This document shows, in pieces, positions 1-13,700 of a stretch of DNA of 64,000 bases; position 1 is the first letter of the stretch; every line of letters starts with the position of its first letter. This stretch comes from Sthenelais limicola. Taxonomy: Eukaryota; Annelida; Polychaeta; Phyllodocida; Sigalionidae. Location: contig OW804094.1 of the NCBI GenBank assembly GCA_942159475.1, positions 133,844,755-133,908,754 of the forward strand. The letters run 5' to 3'. The position numbers and the translations under genes were made by a program. The notes below the pieces were generated by a model. It had not been told where the DNA came from, made no database searches, and saw nothing but the letters and a program-made list of their open reading frames with translations.

Positions 1-115
1 GATTGACTTATATTATTGAGGTTTGTCACGCCAAATTCAACTGTGAGTGATAATTGCCGGGGATAATTGTGGCCCCAGATTGATCGGACATATTCAGTGG
101 CATATATGCCATGTT

Positions 116-301
116 CAGTCTAGGCTTACAGCCTCTCAGATCAGATAAGAATGGTATGTCAGTGATTGGACGCCTACTGTGTTAATGGCTTTTCTGACCC
201 TAGAGTGGGCGTCCTAATGGGGTTATAATGGCATGTTACGGTTTGGAGCGAGAGGCTTTCCCTCTGTTTGGAGGGACTCTCTTAACTCTGAGCCTAGACT
301 G
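116..301 (-). repeat. MITE-like repeat family 1, copy A (full length)
   Basis: A 186-bp unit that begins CAGTCTAGGCTTACAG and ends CTCTGAGCCTAGACTG, so its ends are inverted repeats of about 12-15 bp. The interior (GAGAGGCTTTCCCTC, GGCGTCCTAATGG, CAGATCAGATAAGAATGG) recurs in five more places in this window, here in reverse orientation relative to copies B-D. No open reading frame is present. No clear target duplication is seen at the borders. A non-autonomous DNA element is inferred from length, ends and copy number. Confidence 0.75.
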
Positions 302-740
302 TGACATTCTTTCAAACATATCGGTTATGTTTTTAGACTGTAGACCCACTATCGTTGTTTTTATGTTAAAAGGTCGGTGAGTGTTGGGGTTTCTTAATTT
401 GTCTAAAGACTGGTCATCAATGTAAAAAGACGAACACCAAAAAATATTTGTTAAGTAAAGTTAAACAATTTAGACATCAAATAATTACAATGAAGGATCC
501 AGTGTGGAATGCATAACATGAAAGAGAATTTCCCTGATCAAGCAAAAGTACAGAAAACAGGATATGATCGGAATTAAGGGGCTATAGAGTATAGTCGATC
601 CTTTCTGTGAACAACAGCGGAGTGGTGTCCTGAACAACTGTAAAATGTAAGAAATGCGGATGAGTTGATAATTGATAATTATGAAACTAATAATAAAATA
701 ATAAGTCTCACCACTCACCCACCTTGTATAGTTTGTTGTT

Positions 741-817
741 CCTGCCTTACATATAATACGGAGAATTCACGGAATTCTGAATTTAAAATTTATGAAAACC
801 ACCTTTGTAATACATTG
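741..817 (+). repeat. Dispersed repeat, copy 1 of 2
   Basis: About 76 bp starting CCTGCCTTACATATAATACG and running through an A/T-rich end. It is closely similar to 1632-1706, in direct orientation about 890 bp away. No terminal inverted repeats or coding capacity; the family is not recognised. Confidence 0.6.
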
Positions 818-1631
818 TATGTATACATACTATATCATCACCTCATCATACTCATCTTGCTCAAGTTTCATATCTTCATCCATAGCAGTATGTCTATTTA
901 ACTTTCACTTAATTTTCCTTTAGTTTACATAAAAAATAACTATAATTGATTTCAATATGTATAATGCCAGCCCACATACACCAATTATTGTTGTAATTTG
1001 TTTCAGGGCATGGTGAGAAATGCTCAGGTACAGAGATTGCTGTAGAAACAATTCCTAAATAAAATGTTGTTTAATAAAAGAAGTATAATTGCATCATAAA
1101 ATGGCAGTCCGCTATTGATATGCAATCGATCATAGATGTTTTCCACCTAGATACAGACTCAATATCAACATCAAATTTATTGCTTTGTCTGACTCCCGAA
1201 AAATAAAAACAGTACTTCCTCTTTACTCATATAGTTGTTGCATGGAATCTACCTATTATTTATATGATCACCTAAATTGCATTCACCTAAATAATATAAT
1301 AGATTGCGCGAATATAATATATGTGTGCCGTCTAGATAGGAACAATGTGCTTAAAGGAAGTGTATAAAATATTTCTTTTAAAAAACTGAGAAAAATAGGC
1401 GATATCCTCCATCCTGTGCCTCAAACTGCGTTAGATTCTAGAATCTAACCAAGCCACGGGCAATGTAATTGTTCAGAATATTTAGGAAAGGATGCAGATC
1501 TATAGGAGTTCTATTTATAGGATTACCTACCCATCCTGAATCCTTATTCACTGTATAAAACATAACGTGTCCGGAGTCGATATGAATAAGTGCTTCAAGA
1601 CGAGCGTAGAACTCGTACCATTCACATTATT

Positions 1632-1706
1632 CCTGTCTTACATATAATCCGGAGAATTCATGGAATTCCGAATTGAAAATTTGTGAAAACCATTTTTGAA
1701 TACATG
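1632..1706 (+). repeat. Dispersed repeat, copy 2 of 2
   Basis: Second copy of the unit at 741-817, starting CCTGTCTTACATATAATCCG and sharing GGAGAATTCA, GGAATTC and GTGAAAACCA. Scattered substitutions but no large gaps indicate an old duplication or a repeat family. Confidence 0.6.
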
Positions 1707-2350
1707 CAGATACCTCTTGGTTATCTGAAAATTGGCATGTAGGCTCCACCGGTTCTACTAGTGCCTGTATTCGTATAAAAATAATGATTTGACAGATGAT
1801 ATACCCTCACTGTTTAATTCACGCGGTTGATCAACATTACAAATGATGAAAGAGTGATGTGTGCTAAGGATAGAAAAATCTTTGGCTATTTCGATTAATG
1901 AAAATTTCGAGAGAAAAAAACAAGAATACATGAAGACCATTCATATTCAGTATTTAACTCTCCTAGTCTACTAGATCAAATAAAGAATGAATTAAGGAAA
2001 ATGCATTTATGTTGATATAGGCAGGAATGCTACTTTAAGATATACCGTACACGAAATAAATGGGAGTTGATTACCAGTTACTTGTTGCTATACACTTTAA
2101 AAAAACATTTATATATTATATATTGACCACAATTTTAAACAAATTAGTTAAAAAAGACATATGACCTTATATAGATGGTTGTTTTCATGCGCTGTCATTA
2201 ACTCATTTAATTGTCTTCTTGCTAATGTTTCTCCTCCTTTTCAGTGTGGACGAATATCACTAAATCACTTAATGTATCAGATCATCATTAGAACAAGCAT
2301 CTAAGCATGTTCAGTCTTCTAATTAGCCATACATTAGTTGAGGTCTACAT

Positions 2351-2443
2351 AGATTATCCAGAGCTATGTATACGTATATTCTCTGGATTATCTAAGTTCT
2401 ATATATACTTGTACCAACGAGACTAGTTCCCCTAGTCTCGTTG
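2351..2443. other. Two adjacent hairpins
   Basis: Hairpin 1 (2351-2393) pairs AGATTATCCAGAG with CTCTGGATTATCT across a 17-nt loop, with one mismatch. Hairpin 2 (2415-2443) has a perfect 12-bp stem, CAACGAGACTAG / CTAGTCTCGTTG, with a 5-nt loop; GTAC lies on both sides. They could be parts of a foldback element or a small structured RNA. Nothing shows transcription. Confidence 0.5.
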
Positions 2444-2576
2444 CTTGTACACGTGTACGTATATGGTAATTTCGGTTATCACCTTCCATGAGTATGAATA
2501 TACACCATAATAACATCATGTTCCTAATGAATTTACCATATAATTCACGAATACTGTCCGATTGCTTTCCACTTGT

Positions 2577-2764
2577 CAGTCTATAGGCTTATACTTGAGA
2601 GAGTCCCCCCAAACTGAGGAAAAGCCTCTCGCTCCAAACCACAACATCACATTAAAGTCCCATTAGGACGCCTATACCAGGCCCGGGAAAGCCATTAGCG
2701 CAATAGGTGTCCAATCATTGACATTCCATTTTTATCTGATCTGAGAGACTCTGAACCTAGGCTG
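2577..2764 (+). repeat. MITE-like repeat family 1, copy B
   Basis: A 188-bp copy running from CAGTCTATAGGCTTA to GAACCTAGGCTG. It shares the AAGCCTCTCGCTCCAAACC block and the TCTGATCTGAGAG block with the other copies. It is in direct orientation and nearly full length. Confidence 0.75.
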
Positions 2765-4058
2765 TTACAGTATATATATAATTGTAAATAAAATTATTAT
2801 TGAGTCGGAAAACAGTTGGTTGCACCACACAATTAAAAGTTATCGTGAGAATGCATGGGAGCATCTACGGAAACAGCTGCTGTCAATATAGTAGGTTAAA
2901 AGGTGGCCATGCCCATTACATGATAGTCTGGTAAAATAGTAGCATGGCAATTACCATTGATTGTAAGTATACATTCACATATTGAACAATTTGTAAGATT
3001 AGAGCTGTAATTGATATTGACAAGAGTGCCGACAATGCGTGGGAATATCTGTTCAATCCGAAAAAAAATGCATTTTTCTGTTGTATTCAATTCTAAACCT
3101 GAATAAGAATTTTATCAACGCCATTTTATGAACGTTGGGTAGTGAACATCATGGGTGAATGAGTCCCGTACTTATATGACCACTTGAAAACCATTGGTAT
3201 CAATTTGGTTCGTTACTAAACATTATTTCTTCCTGCTTTAAGATCATATTCTTAGAAAAACTACTAACACTTTATCGTAGGAAATTAAATCAGTATTGCA
3301 AGAGGTGTTATAAGAGCTACAGGAAAAGTGGTCGGAAATCAATTTTGCATTATTTTATTTTATTCTCGTCTCTCTCGGGTTTATGTACATTTCTGTCAAT
3401 ATATGAACCTACATTTTGGCACACTGACGACATTAACTGTTTGCATGACCGAAAGCTACATACGTTTCTAGTATTTAAGCCATAAATCATAAGTAACTAT
3501 GGTGATTTTTCTGCGCCGACATTGTGACTTTATACATAATTGTTGGTAGCTGGGGGCCAAATAAGCGCGCACTACTGCCAAAAAGCTTGGCAATATGTAT
3601 ACCTTCCTATTAAAAGAATTACAAAATAAATTGCATGGGTCGGATATAGGCCTATGTGGCGCCAGTTCTGAGCATTTGTCTTCAAAATAACTATCCGTGT
3701 ATCCGTCTATCCGAAAATGCAAATGATACATTTAAAGTGACACATATCACTGAGCTCTCGATTTTGGGAAAGTTTGCTTGAATTTCTTCCAATATGTCCC
3801 AGATGATTATGTCAGTAATCAATACCCTGAAGGATTAATGGTGTACTATAAATAGTTTAAATGTGTCACGCCAACAGCGTGGTACTGGTACAGCGACTCA
3901 ATTCCACTCAAACTATATTTGCAAATATCAAATAATCTAATGAATACATAACTTTGATAATCCAACCAAATGATCATACCTATGTAAGTCATAGAAATCC
4001 GCAATTACATTTAAAAATGACATCCAATCGACATAGTGACCTTAGCTATTGTAAGAAC
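2765..4058. other. Intergenic, no gene seen
   Basis: AT-rich sequence between a family 1 repeat and the tRNA gene. Short open frames on both strands have no recognisable domain and no splice context. Nothing supportable. Confidence 0.6.
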
Positions 4059-4131
4059 GCCCGGTTAGCTCAGTCGGTAGAGCACGAGACTCTTAATCTC
4101 GGGGTCGTGGGTTCGAGCCCCACATTGGGCG
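4059..4131 (+). tRNA. tRNA-Lys(CUU)
   Basis: A 73-nt complete cloverleaf. The 7-bp acceptor stem GCCCGGT/ATTGGGC contains two G-T pairs. The D arm is GCTC...GAGC and the 5-bp anticodon stem is CGAGA/TCTCG with loop CTCTTAA, so the anticodon is CTT (Lys). The T arm GTGGG-TTCGAGC-CCCAC is perfect. The A box TTAGCTCAGTCGG and B box GGTTCGAGCCC for RNA polymerase III are intact, and there is no intron. The discriminator base is G and CCA is not encoded, as usual in eukaryotes. It appears functional: all stems pair and a T-run follows. Confidence 0.97.
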
Positions 4132-4136
4132 ATAGC

Positions 4137-4141
4137 TTTTT
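4137..4141 (+). terminator. RNA polymerase III T-run terminator
   Basis: Five consecutive T residues start 5 nt after the discriminator base of the tRNA-Lys gene. This is the normal Pol III stop. Confidence 0.85.
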
Positions 4142-4400
4142 CAGGATCTAACCAAATCAATAGGCCAGTGAACCATGTAGAAAGCATCTCGCCACTCCTC
4201 TCCGCTTACAAGCATAAGAACAAAAACAACATAGTCATACATACATCGCTCCTTCGGAATTTTAAATGAGAATTTACAAAAGGCTAAACTTGTTTTGTCA
4301 TATTTTCTCTGTAAGCCATGAATTTTATTGGGCCCAAATAAAATACGAAAATCGGGGATCATACTAAACTATTATACATATGTTGCCAATCTATGGTGCG

Positions 4401-4797
4401 TTGCACACCTCCCCCCTCCCCCCCCCCCCCACGCCGCAACTCACACACAGGGGACAAATGTGTGCTCATGATCGTTCCCAATTTTGCGGGAAAAAGGGTA
4501 ATTTTTTACATACATCCAAGGATCGCAAAATTAGAAATAAAGGTATGAATTTTGCAACTGAACTCCGCGAAATACTATAATAAAAGGGGATATTTTTAAT
4601 GCCAGGGGATTATATGACCCATTTTGTGGCACACCTTGGCATAGAATAGCATGGAAAATGGCAATTTGTTATACAAGACTCCTTCAAAATCATAAAAAGA
4701 GACATACAAATGTTCGCGTTTTGCCACAAAAAAGGGGTAGGCTACACATTTGACCCCTGAGTGTGTGTAGGGGTGGGGGGGGGGGGGCACACACACC
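4401..4797. repeat. Foldback/MITE-like element with poly-C ends
   Basis: About 0.4 kb with imperfect inverted ends of about 55 bp. The left end carries a C-tract followed by ACTCACACACAGGGG and CAAATGTGTG. The right end carries the complement (CACATTTGACCCCTGAG, GTGTGTAGGGG, then a G-tract). The interior is AT-rich and non-coding. No target duplication is obvious. Confidence 0.55.
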
Positions 4798-7700
4798 ATG
4801 CATGTTCTGTATTATAATATTCAATCAAATTTCGATTTTCCAGTTGTCCATCCTTGGAAATATGAAGGCACCCCTAACCAAACACAGAGTTACAAAACAA
4901 TGGACTACTATCGTGCATGGCTACAATAAACAGGAGCTGTCATATACCTCCCTGGTGAGGAATGGCCTTTTTATATTTGTTGAACGACGTTCGAGTTATT
5001 ATAAACCCAAGAGGGAACCACAGAGCTGCCACCTAGTAGCACATTTCCTTACTGCCCAATATGTAATGTGCCGGCTGTCCGCCAGGGGTCCCCATAGATC
5101 TCCTGGTGAGCACGTGGTGGGCCAAGTGCCCTGCCTCTATAGTTGGTAACATGATACCCGCGTTGCGGGGACATTTCTTTGATTGGGAAGGGTGGAAGAC
5201 GGAATTCCATTAAACCTCTCGAAATCTGTCACCTCCTCATGAAAACAACAGCTGGGATAGGATGGAGGAACTCAGATTTGGGGGACAGCTCCCCTTGTCT
5301 TATCATCATGAATGACATTACAGGCCTAATGGCGATCATCCAGAACACTGTAATGGCTGTAATGGCGTTCATGTATAACAGTATGTATCAGGATGGCGGG
5401 CCTCATTACCTAAAGGAGTGGTCCTAGCTGGTCCTCCCTCCCCTCACCTCCACCCGTGTCCAGTTAAGAACTATAGAACAAGTTTACTCAATGGTTGAGT
5501 GCTGCCCCCAAGGCATCGTGGTGATCGGGAACCATGAGACACGCAGATGTTCCTAGGGTAGCTTCTCTTTCTCTACTACCCCAGAAAACAAATTTGAGCA
5601 CATTAATGAGCTCCAATAAGTCCCCTGAATGGGTAGGCTATGGGTATTGATTAGAGATGTAGGCCCCCTAATGATCTATATACTATAAATACAAGGCAAA
5701 CAATTGTTATTAGGATTTGTGTAAAAGTTCCACTAAAGTGGAATCAGATACCAGTGATCTTTAAAAAAGGAATAATGGTATGCAGGTATCACAGTCACGA
5801 AATGTTCCCTTAAATCGAAATTGAACGACGCCGAGCGTGGAGATAAAATCATAAAGTCAGCCGGAGGAAGATATCACGTACGACATATAGACATAGAAGT
5901 TAAATATTGAACCAAGACTGACGAGAAAGACAGAGATCCGATGTAACAACGTTCGTATCAGGGACACAAGTGTGTATAAAAATCCACCAGCATTTGGAAC
6001 AGGACTTGCACACGGTAGCTTTGTTACAAGTCCTCTCAAGGAAATCTGATAAAAAAACATTATATGACGGATCTTTCTGCAAAAGTGTTTCAAGGCTAGA
6101 TTTAGGTGTTATGTAATGTATTATTACGTAATATTCTCAACCTAATCACAATATTATTGTTTATCAATTATCACCCGTGTAATATTAATATCATTATATT
6201 TCCAAAATATTTATCTATGCTAATGTTACATCATTGAAACCAGGACCGACCGCTCCTGTTATAGTTATAGGACATATATATATATCAAATAGAAAAAAAC
6301 TGGATATACAAAACGAAATAAACAAAGACTCAATACTGAGCATTCTCATTCTGGTATTTTTTTTGAAAATGTATCAAGTACACCTTGAGCTCCTACTCCT
6401 AGAGTTATTTAAGTTTCAAAGTAGGGAAACTTTTCAGGGTGCCCTAAAGTATAAGGGTACATGCAGCTGCAGCTATTCGCAAATACAGGCGAATTCCAAT
6501 GCAATGAGACCCGTTGGCGAATACTAGCTAAAAGTTTGCTTGGGTGGACTGTTTTACTTCTGACTGAGTATAACACACGTGGAAGATCCAATGACGAGAG
6601 GTGGGCGAAACACGCACGACGGCGTTCAGAACAGTTAAATCCTACACTTTCCTCTACAGTGCTTTTGCCCCGAGTTTATGTTTATCGCTGGAGCCCGGTT
6701 TTTTATGCTTGTGCTTGCATAGGAACTACTTTCTGAGTGAATCAGCCATTCCCTGTGGTTTAAGACATGACCTGGTTTCCGAGTCGGTCATAGTGTTAAT
6801 ACAAACTTAGTTATATAGACGAGCAAAGTTCAACTTGATAACACCCACCGCTTTGCAATTCCATCAAATAGGTTACCTAGCAATTTTTATCAACGCTTGT
6901 AACATACCGCACTTTTGATCGTAACAAGCTATAGTACGGGCCAATATATCGCGGCAGAGGTATTCCTTACTTTTATAGCTTTCTATGGGCCCTGATATAC
7001 ATTTGTAGCCCGCACCAAGTTTCTCTGATTATTCTTGTTGGGTTCCATTCGCTTTCAGTTACATACATAGAGAAGCATACTGGAAATCGTGCAGAATATG
7101 ATGGGATCGTACCTATTCTGACACAGGGTAGTAGTATAAACAATTATTTTGTCTTAATTTCATTTTCGATTCCCAACCTAGGGAAGTGTGGGACCTCAGA
7201 AATGGCATGACAATCATGACATCATGCTTGCCATGGGAATTAAGAAATGTAAATTCCCCTGCTTTGTTATTGGAAGAGTTCTATTATATCCTGTTATATC
7301 TGTGCATATCGAGTAACCGGATGAATCGCAGACGCAAAAAACAAAATGTTACCATTAAAATACGTGAATAGCTATACAAGGGGCGGGCTTTCGTAAACGC
7401 GTGGCTATTTTGATATGTATAGGCTATTCCCCTGTTTATTCTTAGAATCTTTCTATGATATCCTAGTATATCTCTACACATTTTTCCTATAGAATACAAT
7501 TCTTATCAGCAATGCTTATAAATAAAATTAAAAAATCAAAAGAGCCATTTGTGAAGGCTAAAATATATTTCTTCACGTGTGTGCTGTCTTTGACAACTGA
7601 TATGACATGCGGTTCGTGTCACTGCTACTAGGATATTAACAATTCTGAACAGGAGCCTGGGGACATAAGGTTTATTTGTAGTATATGAAAAGCTGCATTC

Positions 7701-10700
7701 ATGCCCTGCTTTCCATACCTAGTTTCAGGGAGGAGTATGGGTATCGGAAGTCAATGCACGTCCCCCTTTTAACCATATCTAGCATTGACTGCCTAGTGTT
7801 TGAGAAGGATTCAATCTCACACTCACAGAAAAACATTCTTTTGGGTCATGCTTACACTAGACCTTTGTAGTGTTGAGAACAGCTTTCTGACAACGTCCGC
7901 AAGGCTCAAGCCCTCTGGTTCTGATTGAGAGATGTCTATGTGGTCTATATCAACTACTACCATGTACTACCACTCAGCTTGCACTTAGTTAAAACTATGT
8001 AACTGAAGTTGATGGTCAGACAAGACAATAGGAACGCTGTCAAGACTCTTTAGTTTAGACTTCGAGGTTGAAACTTAAAGAGCAGTTTAATTTTATGATG
8101 ATATGAACCAGCATAAGAAAGCATTTCAAGGACAATCAGTGAGTTATAGGGACTCCTATTGCGAAGAAGAGTCTAGAAATTCTATTGCATGACATATCGA
8201 AATGTATTAAGTACTCGATGAAGAAACAGATTCGGTGATTTCAGGCGTCACATAAATACTTCCAACATGGCCCTCAGTCTAGACAATAACCTTTTGCCAT
8301 TTATCACCGCATTTACACGTACCATACATCCGTTTGGTTATAGTGGGAAGAGCTGCCGTCAGGTTTACTTACGAAAACCAACGAATATTTCCTGCTTTCT
8401 TAGAGGAGGTAAGAGTAGATGTTCAGTGGGATTTAAGTTTAACATTCCTTTTCACCCCATCCTATAGCTGAAGCGCTTCAGTGATATAAAAAGGCCGGGG
8501 GTGCTTCTGTTTTGCGTCAGGGGTATTAATGTATGCGTTAGCTCCCACTGGTTATATTCTATGAATAGCTGCTGCAGAATTTAGAATCTTAATACAAATT
8601 TAGAGTGGAATTTGGATAACTAACTTTGCGTTAGGCTCATCCATTTAGAGTGAATACAATTGCTACTTATCCCTTTGAAAAGCTCTACCGGATTACGGTC
8701 TGGGAAATATATGGACCTCTAACCCATGGCCGGAAAAAAAATACAAAAACACTTGGCTCAGCAAACGCTTGTGCATTGAAAAACTCAAAGATTTTCGCCT
8801 CGAGCAAAGTTTAATTATTGTTCCAACTATAGCTCGGAGTAAGGAGGACACCAAACAAAAGTGAAAAAAAGCTGTGACCACAAAAATCATTGTGGCGTGC
8901 ATTTCTATGGGTAATAAATATTCGCCCAGCCAGACAGTGACTCATTTCGTGCATTTTTTAACACCAAGACCACTTGACGTTCTAGGATTTCCAGTGATCC
9001 AAAAATGAATTATGACAAAAAGATTGTATGTCTTTATAGCGAAGATGGTTGTTAAGGGCGATAAAGCGGGGGTGGTGGAAATCGCCTGTTCGCCAGATGT
9101 TGTCACAAACATTTTTGTTTTTCAGAAAATGTTGGAGTTATCTCGGTACACTGAGTACAGTTATGACAGGACAAACTATCAACATAAAGATAGACCAGCA
9201 GAGCCTTTGTCATAAGCCAATTATAGCCATGCAGTCGGAGATCAAAAGCTATGCAGTGTCAATATCAGATATATGTATGTAAAACCTTAATTGTCAGTTC
9301 AATTACAGACGAATTAGGGCAGCAACTCATAATTGGAGGGTTTTCATAGCTCCCTAATTGATAGTCTTAATATTATAAATTCATTACATTACCCCATTTC
9401 GAATGCTGAATTTTATGTAGTGTACCTCATGGATATCATGTACATATCACTATACCACATAACTATGAGTTATAGTTCTATGCTACTACACATCGCTAAT
9501 CTATAGAAATTAGTTTGCAAAGTGCCATAAATAATTGGTTTTATCTTTTACTATGAGGTTTTTTGTTCAATTTGTGGTCCAATAATGCCTTTGATGTTGT
9601 GTATGTAATCATATGAACATTTGGATATTTGAGCGACGTTTCAATCACCTTTGTGAATGAAGTTAAAAATTAAAAAGGTGGTATCCCAAGGGAAGTATTT
9701 GCAAGCAATTCGCACGAGGGTGTCTTTTTATAAGCAATCTTCAGTGAACCTAGGCCCGCTTGTCAGAGAAAATTGCATTTTTACTCCATTCCTAGAGGAT
9801 ATGTACCAGAAAGCAATTCACACAATACATTATCGCGCTCTCCCTTTTATCTCGACGTTTTTTTGGTCACCAAAGCGCCCAATAGAAGCATGTAACGAGT
9901 TGGCCGATAATATATTCTTCTGGTGTCCTTTGGATGATCATTATGGTGAATATATTTATATATTATATCGCGATTACAAGTCTGGGAAAGCGAGCTTATA
10001 CTTCGAATCCCATGTACATGTGTAGAGAAAGCCGAGTGCGTGCAGCACACCTTTGATAGCTTCTCACATGTATGTTACCCAGTGGACTTGTCGACATGAT
10101 ATTTATTGTATAGGAACAAGCTTAGATAAAGGCTAGAATATACTGGGGTTACTTTAGGCTAATATTTGATCCAAAGCGACACTTTTCTTAACCAGTTTAC
10201 GGTTCCGCCAAGAAATCTATCCAAACTGATACATTCTGGGTTTGCTTAAGAACAATGCGCTAGTACTTAGCACACTTATCGAAATCTGGAAATGACTTAC
10301 TTGGCAAACCCATGACAACTGTTTCAAATGTCCTTAATATGCTTCTGATAAAGAGATAAAACACTTACCATCTTGACTGTATGTTGGGTGTGGGAGAAGA
10401 AGTGCAAGGCGTTTCACAGTTGGATGTGAAATATTATAGGTAATGCTCCAGAACTTAGTATGGTACGTGCGCGCCAACGGTTTGGAATGGAGTGGGAGTG
10501 TGTGAGGCGCGGTGGTAGGGACGGTGGTGGTGGTGGTGTATGTTGAACTGCTGTCTGTGCGCGGATTCCCTAGACTTGTCCCTGTCTTCTTCACACAACA
10601 GATAAAACACTGGTCTATTATATTTATAAATAATGCAGATGCACCACGGTCGCACGCCCTGATTAGTCGTACCCACCTACTTTATTGTGGGTTATAATGT

Positions 10701-13700
10701 TGATGTACCCCGATTGTTCACGCATGCAGAAAATTGGAATTTTTAGATGCCATCATGACCTGCCTTATGAATGTGAAATATTGTCACCAAGAAATCCAAC
10801 TGCAAGTGAAATATGATGAACATCTGGGTAACCACACCTTCTTCCCATCACATTCATCCACAATCGTCCCCCAGGAAGTCGGTAAAATGAGGGGAACCAA
10901 GGGTTTTTTGTTAGGGAATACAGTTTGGTAGTTACTCGAAAGAAACATGACAGTTCCTACTGGTTACATTTCTCGATGGGTACATATATGATTCCTATGT
11001 TGGCACACTGACCCTTCCATAACTTATATCCGAATTGATTCCTCCAAATGAAATATGATTGTTCTGGAGAAAATAAGGGCCAAAGTAATAATCAGTGTGT
11101 TATGGAATGATGACAAACTACCACCATGACGATCATACCGCAGCAAAACCTAATCTCAGACCAATCATGTTTTTGTGCGCATACATATATCTCTCTTTAT
11201 TTTCGGTTGCTAAATCGGTAAGACTGAATAAGTTTGAATCGTTAGAAAAGCTTGTTTTTGTATACTTGGTGTTTGATTTCATGACTCATGTTACAGGTAT
11301 TCTTTGATATAACAATTTCCTTCTCATCAAGAGGAGAGGTTTGGTATTCATTTAGATACCGTTATGACATCCTTACATAGAGCAGAAAATGATACCTATA
11401 CAGTCTAGACCATCTAAATGAACGGTACAAAAATACCATGGCAAAATATGTTGCAATAGAATAATATTATTTTCCCTTAGTCAGTCAATAAAACATAGGC
11501 CTAATTATCCGAATATTTATATCAAAATTTAAATCTTCAATTCATGATTGAAGGATAGAGGGCCACTGCCTGCGTAGACAAAGAAAAATGATCTGCCTAT
11601 AACACCATGGAGGAACATGTGCCAATAGTTGAAAGGTCAGGAGTTTATCAATCAATCATTCAACGACCAAGGCGACATGCCTCGTCCTTTAAATGAAGTG
11701 AACACGACTTCTCTCTTGTGTATCATTGTCCTTAATGATGAATGATCAAAATCTGGAATAAAAATAGCACAAGGTAGATGATTTACTGTAAATATGGATG
11801 GAATGGCAGACTTCCCCACGCGATATTGCAATGTAGCTTTAGCTGAATGGTCTCTATAATCAACTGTCATTTAACCAAACAAATTGATAGTATAAATTTG
11901 TTTTGTTTTGTATTATGACTAACACATCAGGCCGTTGAATCCTATCCTAGAACATTTCCTTTGGTAGAGTATGTTATCGGTAAGCATTCTATGTTATTTT
12001 ATGATATTTCGAATATTACAAATTAGTTTTGTTCAACCTGACGTCGTTCAGTCGATGACATTTTGGCATTTGCCTCAGGAGAAAACTGGTATGCACGGAT
12101 ATTATGCAGTTGTTCCTTTTGCGACGGATTTGAACATGAGTTCTATAGTTGGACTCAATCTTGAGCGAGAGGTCTCCATTTTTTCCCATAAAAAGGTTGA
12201 TCGTTATCGGGGTGCTGAGTGACATGCGGACAAGTAGTAGTGTTTTAAAGTGAAAATAGGAGGTAGGTAGGCAAAGGAACATCGCGGAGAAACGTGTCGC
12301 CACAAAATTGATTTGGAAAACAGGCTTCAACATCTGTACACCCGCGAAACACTGTCGGCGGGGATTCAATATTTTTTTCAGTGGGTTCTTTGACATAACT
12401 GCGGCGAAAAGGGAAGCAATTGTTCAGTTAGGTCCAGACACCCGAATTCCTCGATACCACATCCAGCGATAAGCTTAACCGCAAGGCTAAAACTAAGGCT
12501 AAAGTGTTAATGACTCCCTGAAACTTAGGTGACCACAACTGCCTTCTGAACCTGACTGTGTTGATTGATGACATAAACAAAAGGGAAAAGTCCCTTGGTG
12601 CAGGAAAGGGGTGTAACTTTGGGAAGAAAAGTTGCCAAGTGGGCTTCTTTCTCTATCTCTATAAATAGCAGAGTATTCAGGTCTTCATTCAATGTGTGTT
12701 TTCGTGAAAGCAGACAAACCCATTTCCATATTCATGCTCCCTATAATTTGACAAATAGTGCAATAAAACAATTAAGCATATTATATTTGCTTATGGCCTG
12801 TATACATGCATACACTATTGACATGGTATATTCAGTCACATGCTTAATTCATTTATGAATGTATGATCATACAAGTGTATGATTAAAGGGTATAAAATTG
12901 TCGTGAGTTGAGAGACCGTTAAACTTGTGTGAACATTCGCATAATTTCCATCGATGCCTTAGGACAAAACACCTACAGTTTTCATTTATGTAAATTAGTG
13001 CCTTGCAATTACGCAATAGCTGCACCCCAAGGGAGCTCTATGCAAAGATTCAGTCACCACGAAAGTATATGAGAAAGTTTTTCTTTTAAAAACAGCGGGA
13101 AATTGTGTATCTTATGCTTTATCAGAACACTACGATAATTATGAGGAGATATAGTGCAAGACCAACAACCGGATATCTTTATGATCGTCAAGTAGGACTG
13201 GGAGCCCTCTCGTTAGAGTTTATACTATGAAGAAGTCTATGATTAGAACCACGACTATACACATTGGTATTCTAACCCATCTTTTTACCATAAACCCAGG
13301 GGCTATATTGTAGAATTAACAAGTCGATGCAATTTTTTCTCTTAGTAAAAAGCCCATGTTCTCTCTGATAAACGCGAATTGAATCGGCGGCCATCTGGTA
13401 GAGATTGTTCTATGTAAAGCTTAACAGTTGAATAAAGACTCGTCAGATGAGCAACCGTTGGATCCTCCTCCCACTCAGCAATATCAGGTATCCGTCTACA
13501 ACATCCCCAGACTCTAACCCTGGAGTGGCTGATAAGCGTTTGAACTGCCTGGGAAACACAAGGGGGAACCGAGATAAAAAAAAATGGATGGAGAGAGGGG
13601 ACCTGTTTCGGGAGCAACACATATTTTCTTGCGACCTCTGTGTTATTTGTTTTGACTACACCCCCTAACTGATCTACTCTCATCTTTGTCATTAATTCTG

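Larger units (their letters stand above)
302..2350. other. Intergenic, no gene seen
   Basis: AT-rich sequence with only short, composition-like open frames. It contains a dispersed repeat pair (741-817 and 1632-1706, listed separately) and a 20-bp perfect palindrome at 1430-1449 (GTTAGATTCTAGAATCTAAC). Nothing else is supportable. Confidence 0.6.

Noticed and set aside
3954..4151. 65-codon frame over the tRNA gene
   Set aside because: It is a translation of the tRNA-Lys sequence, a familiar artefact.
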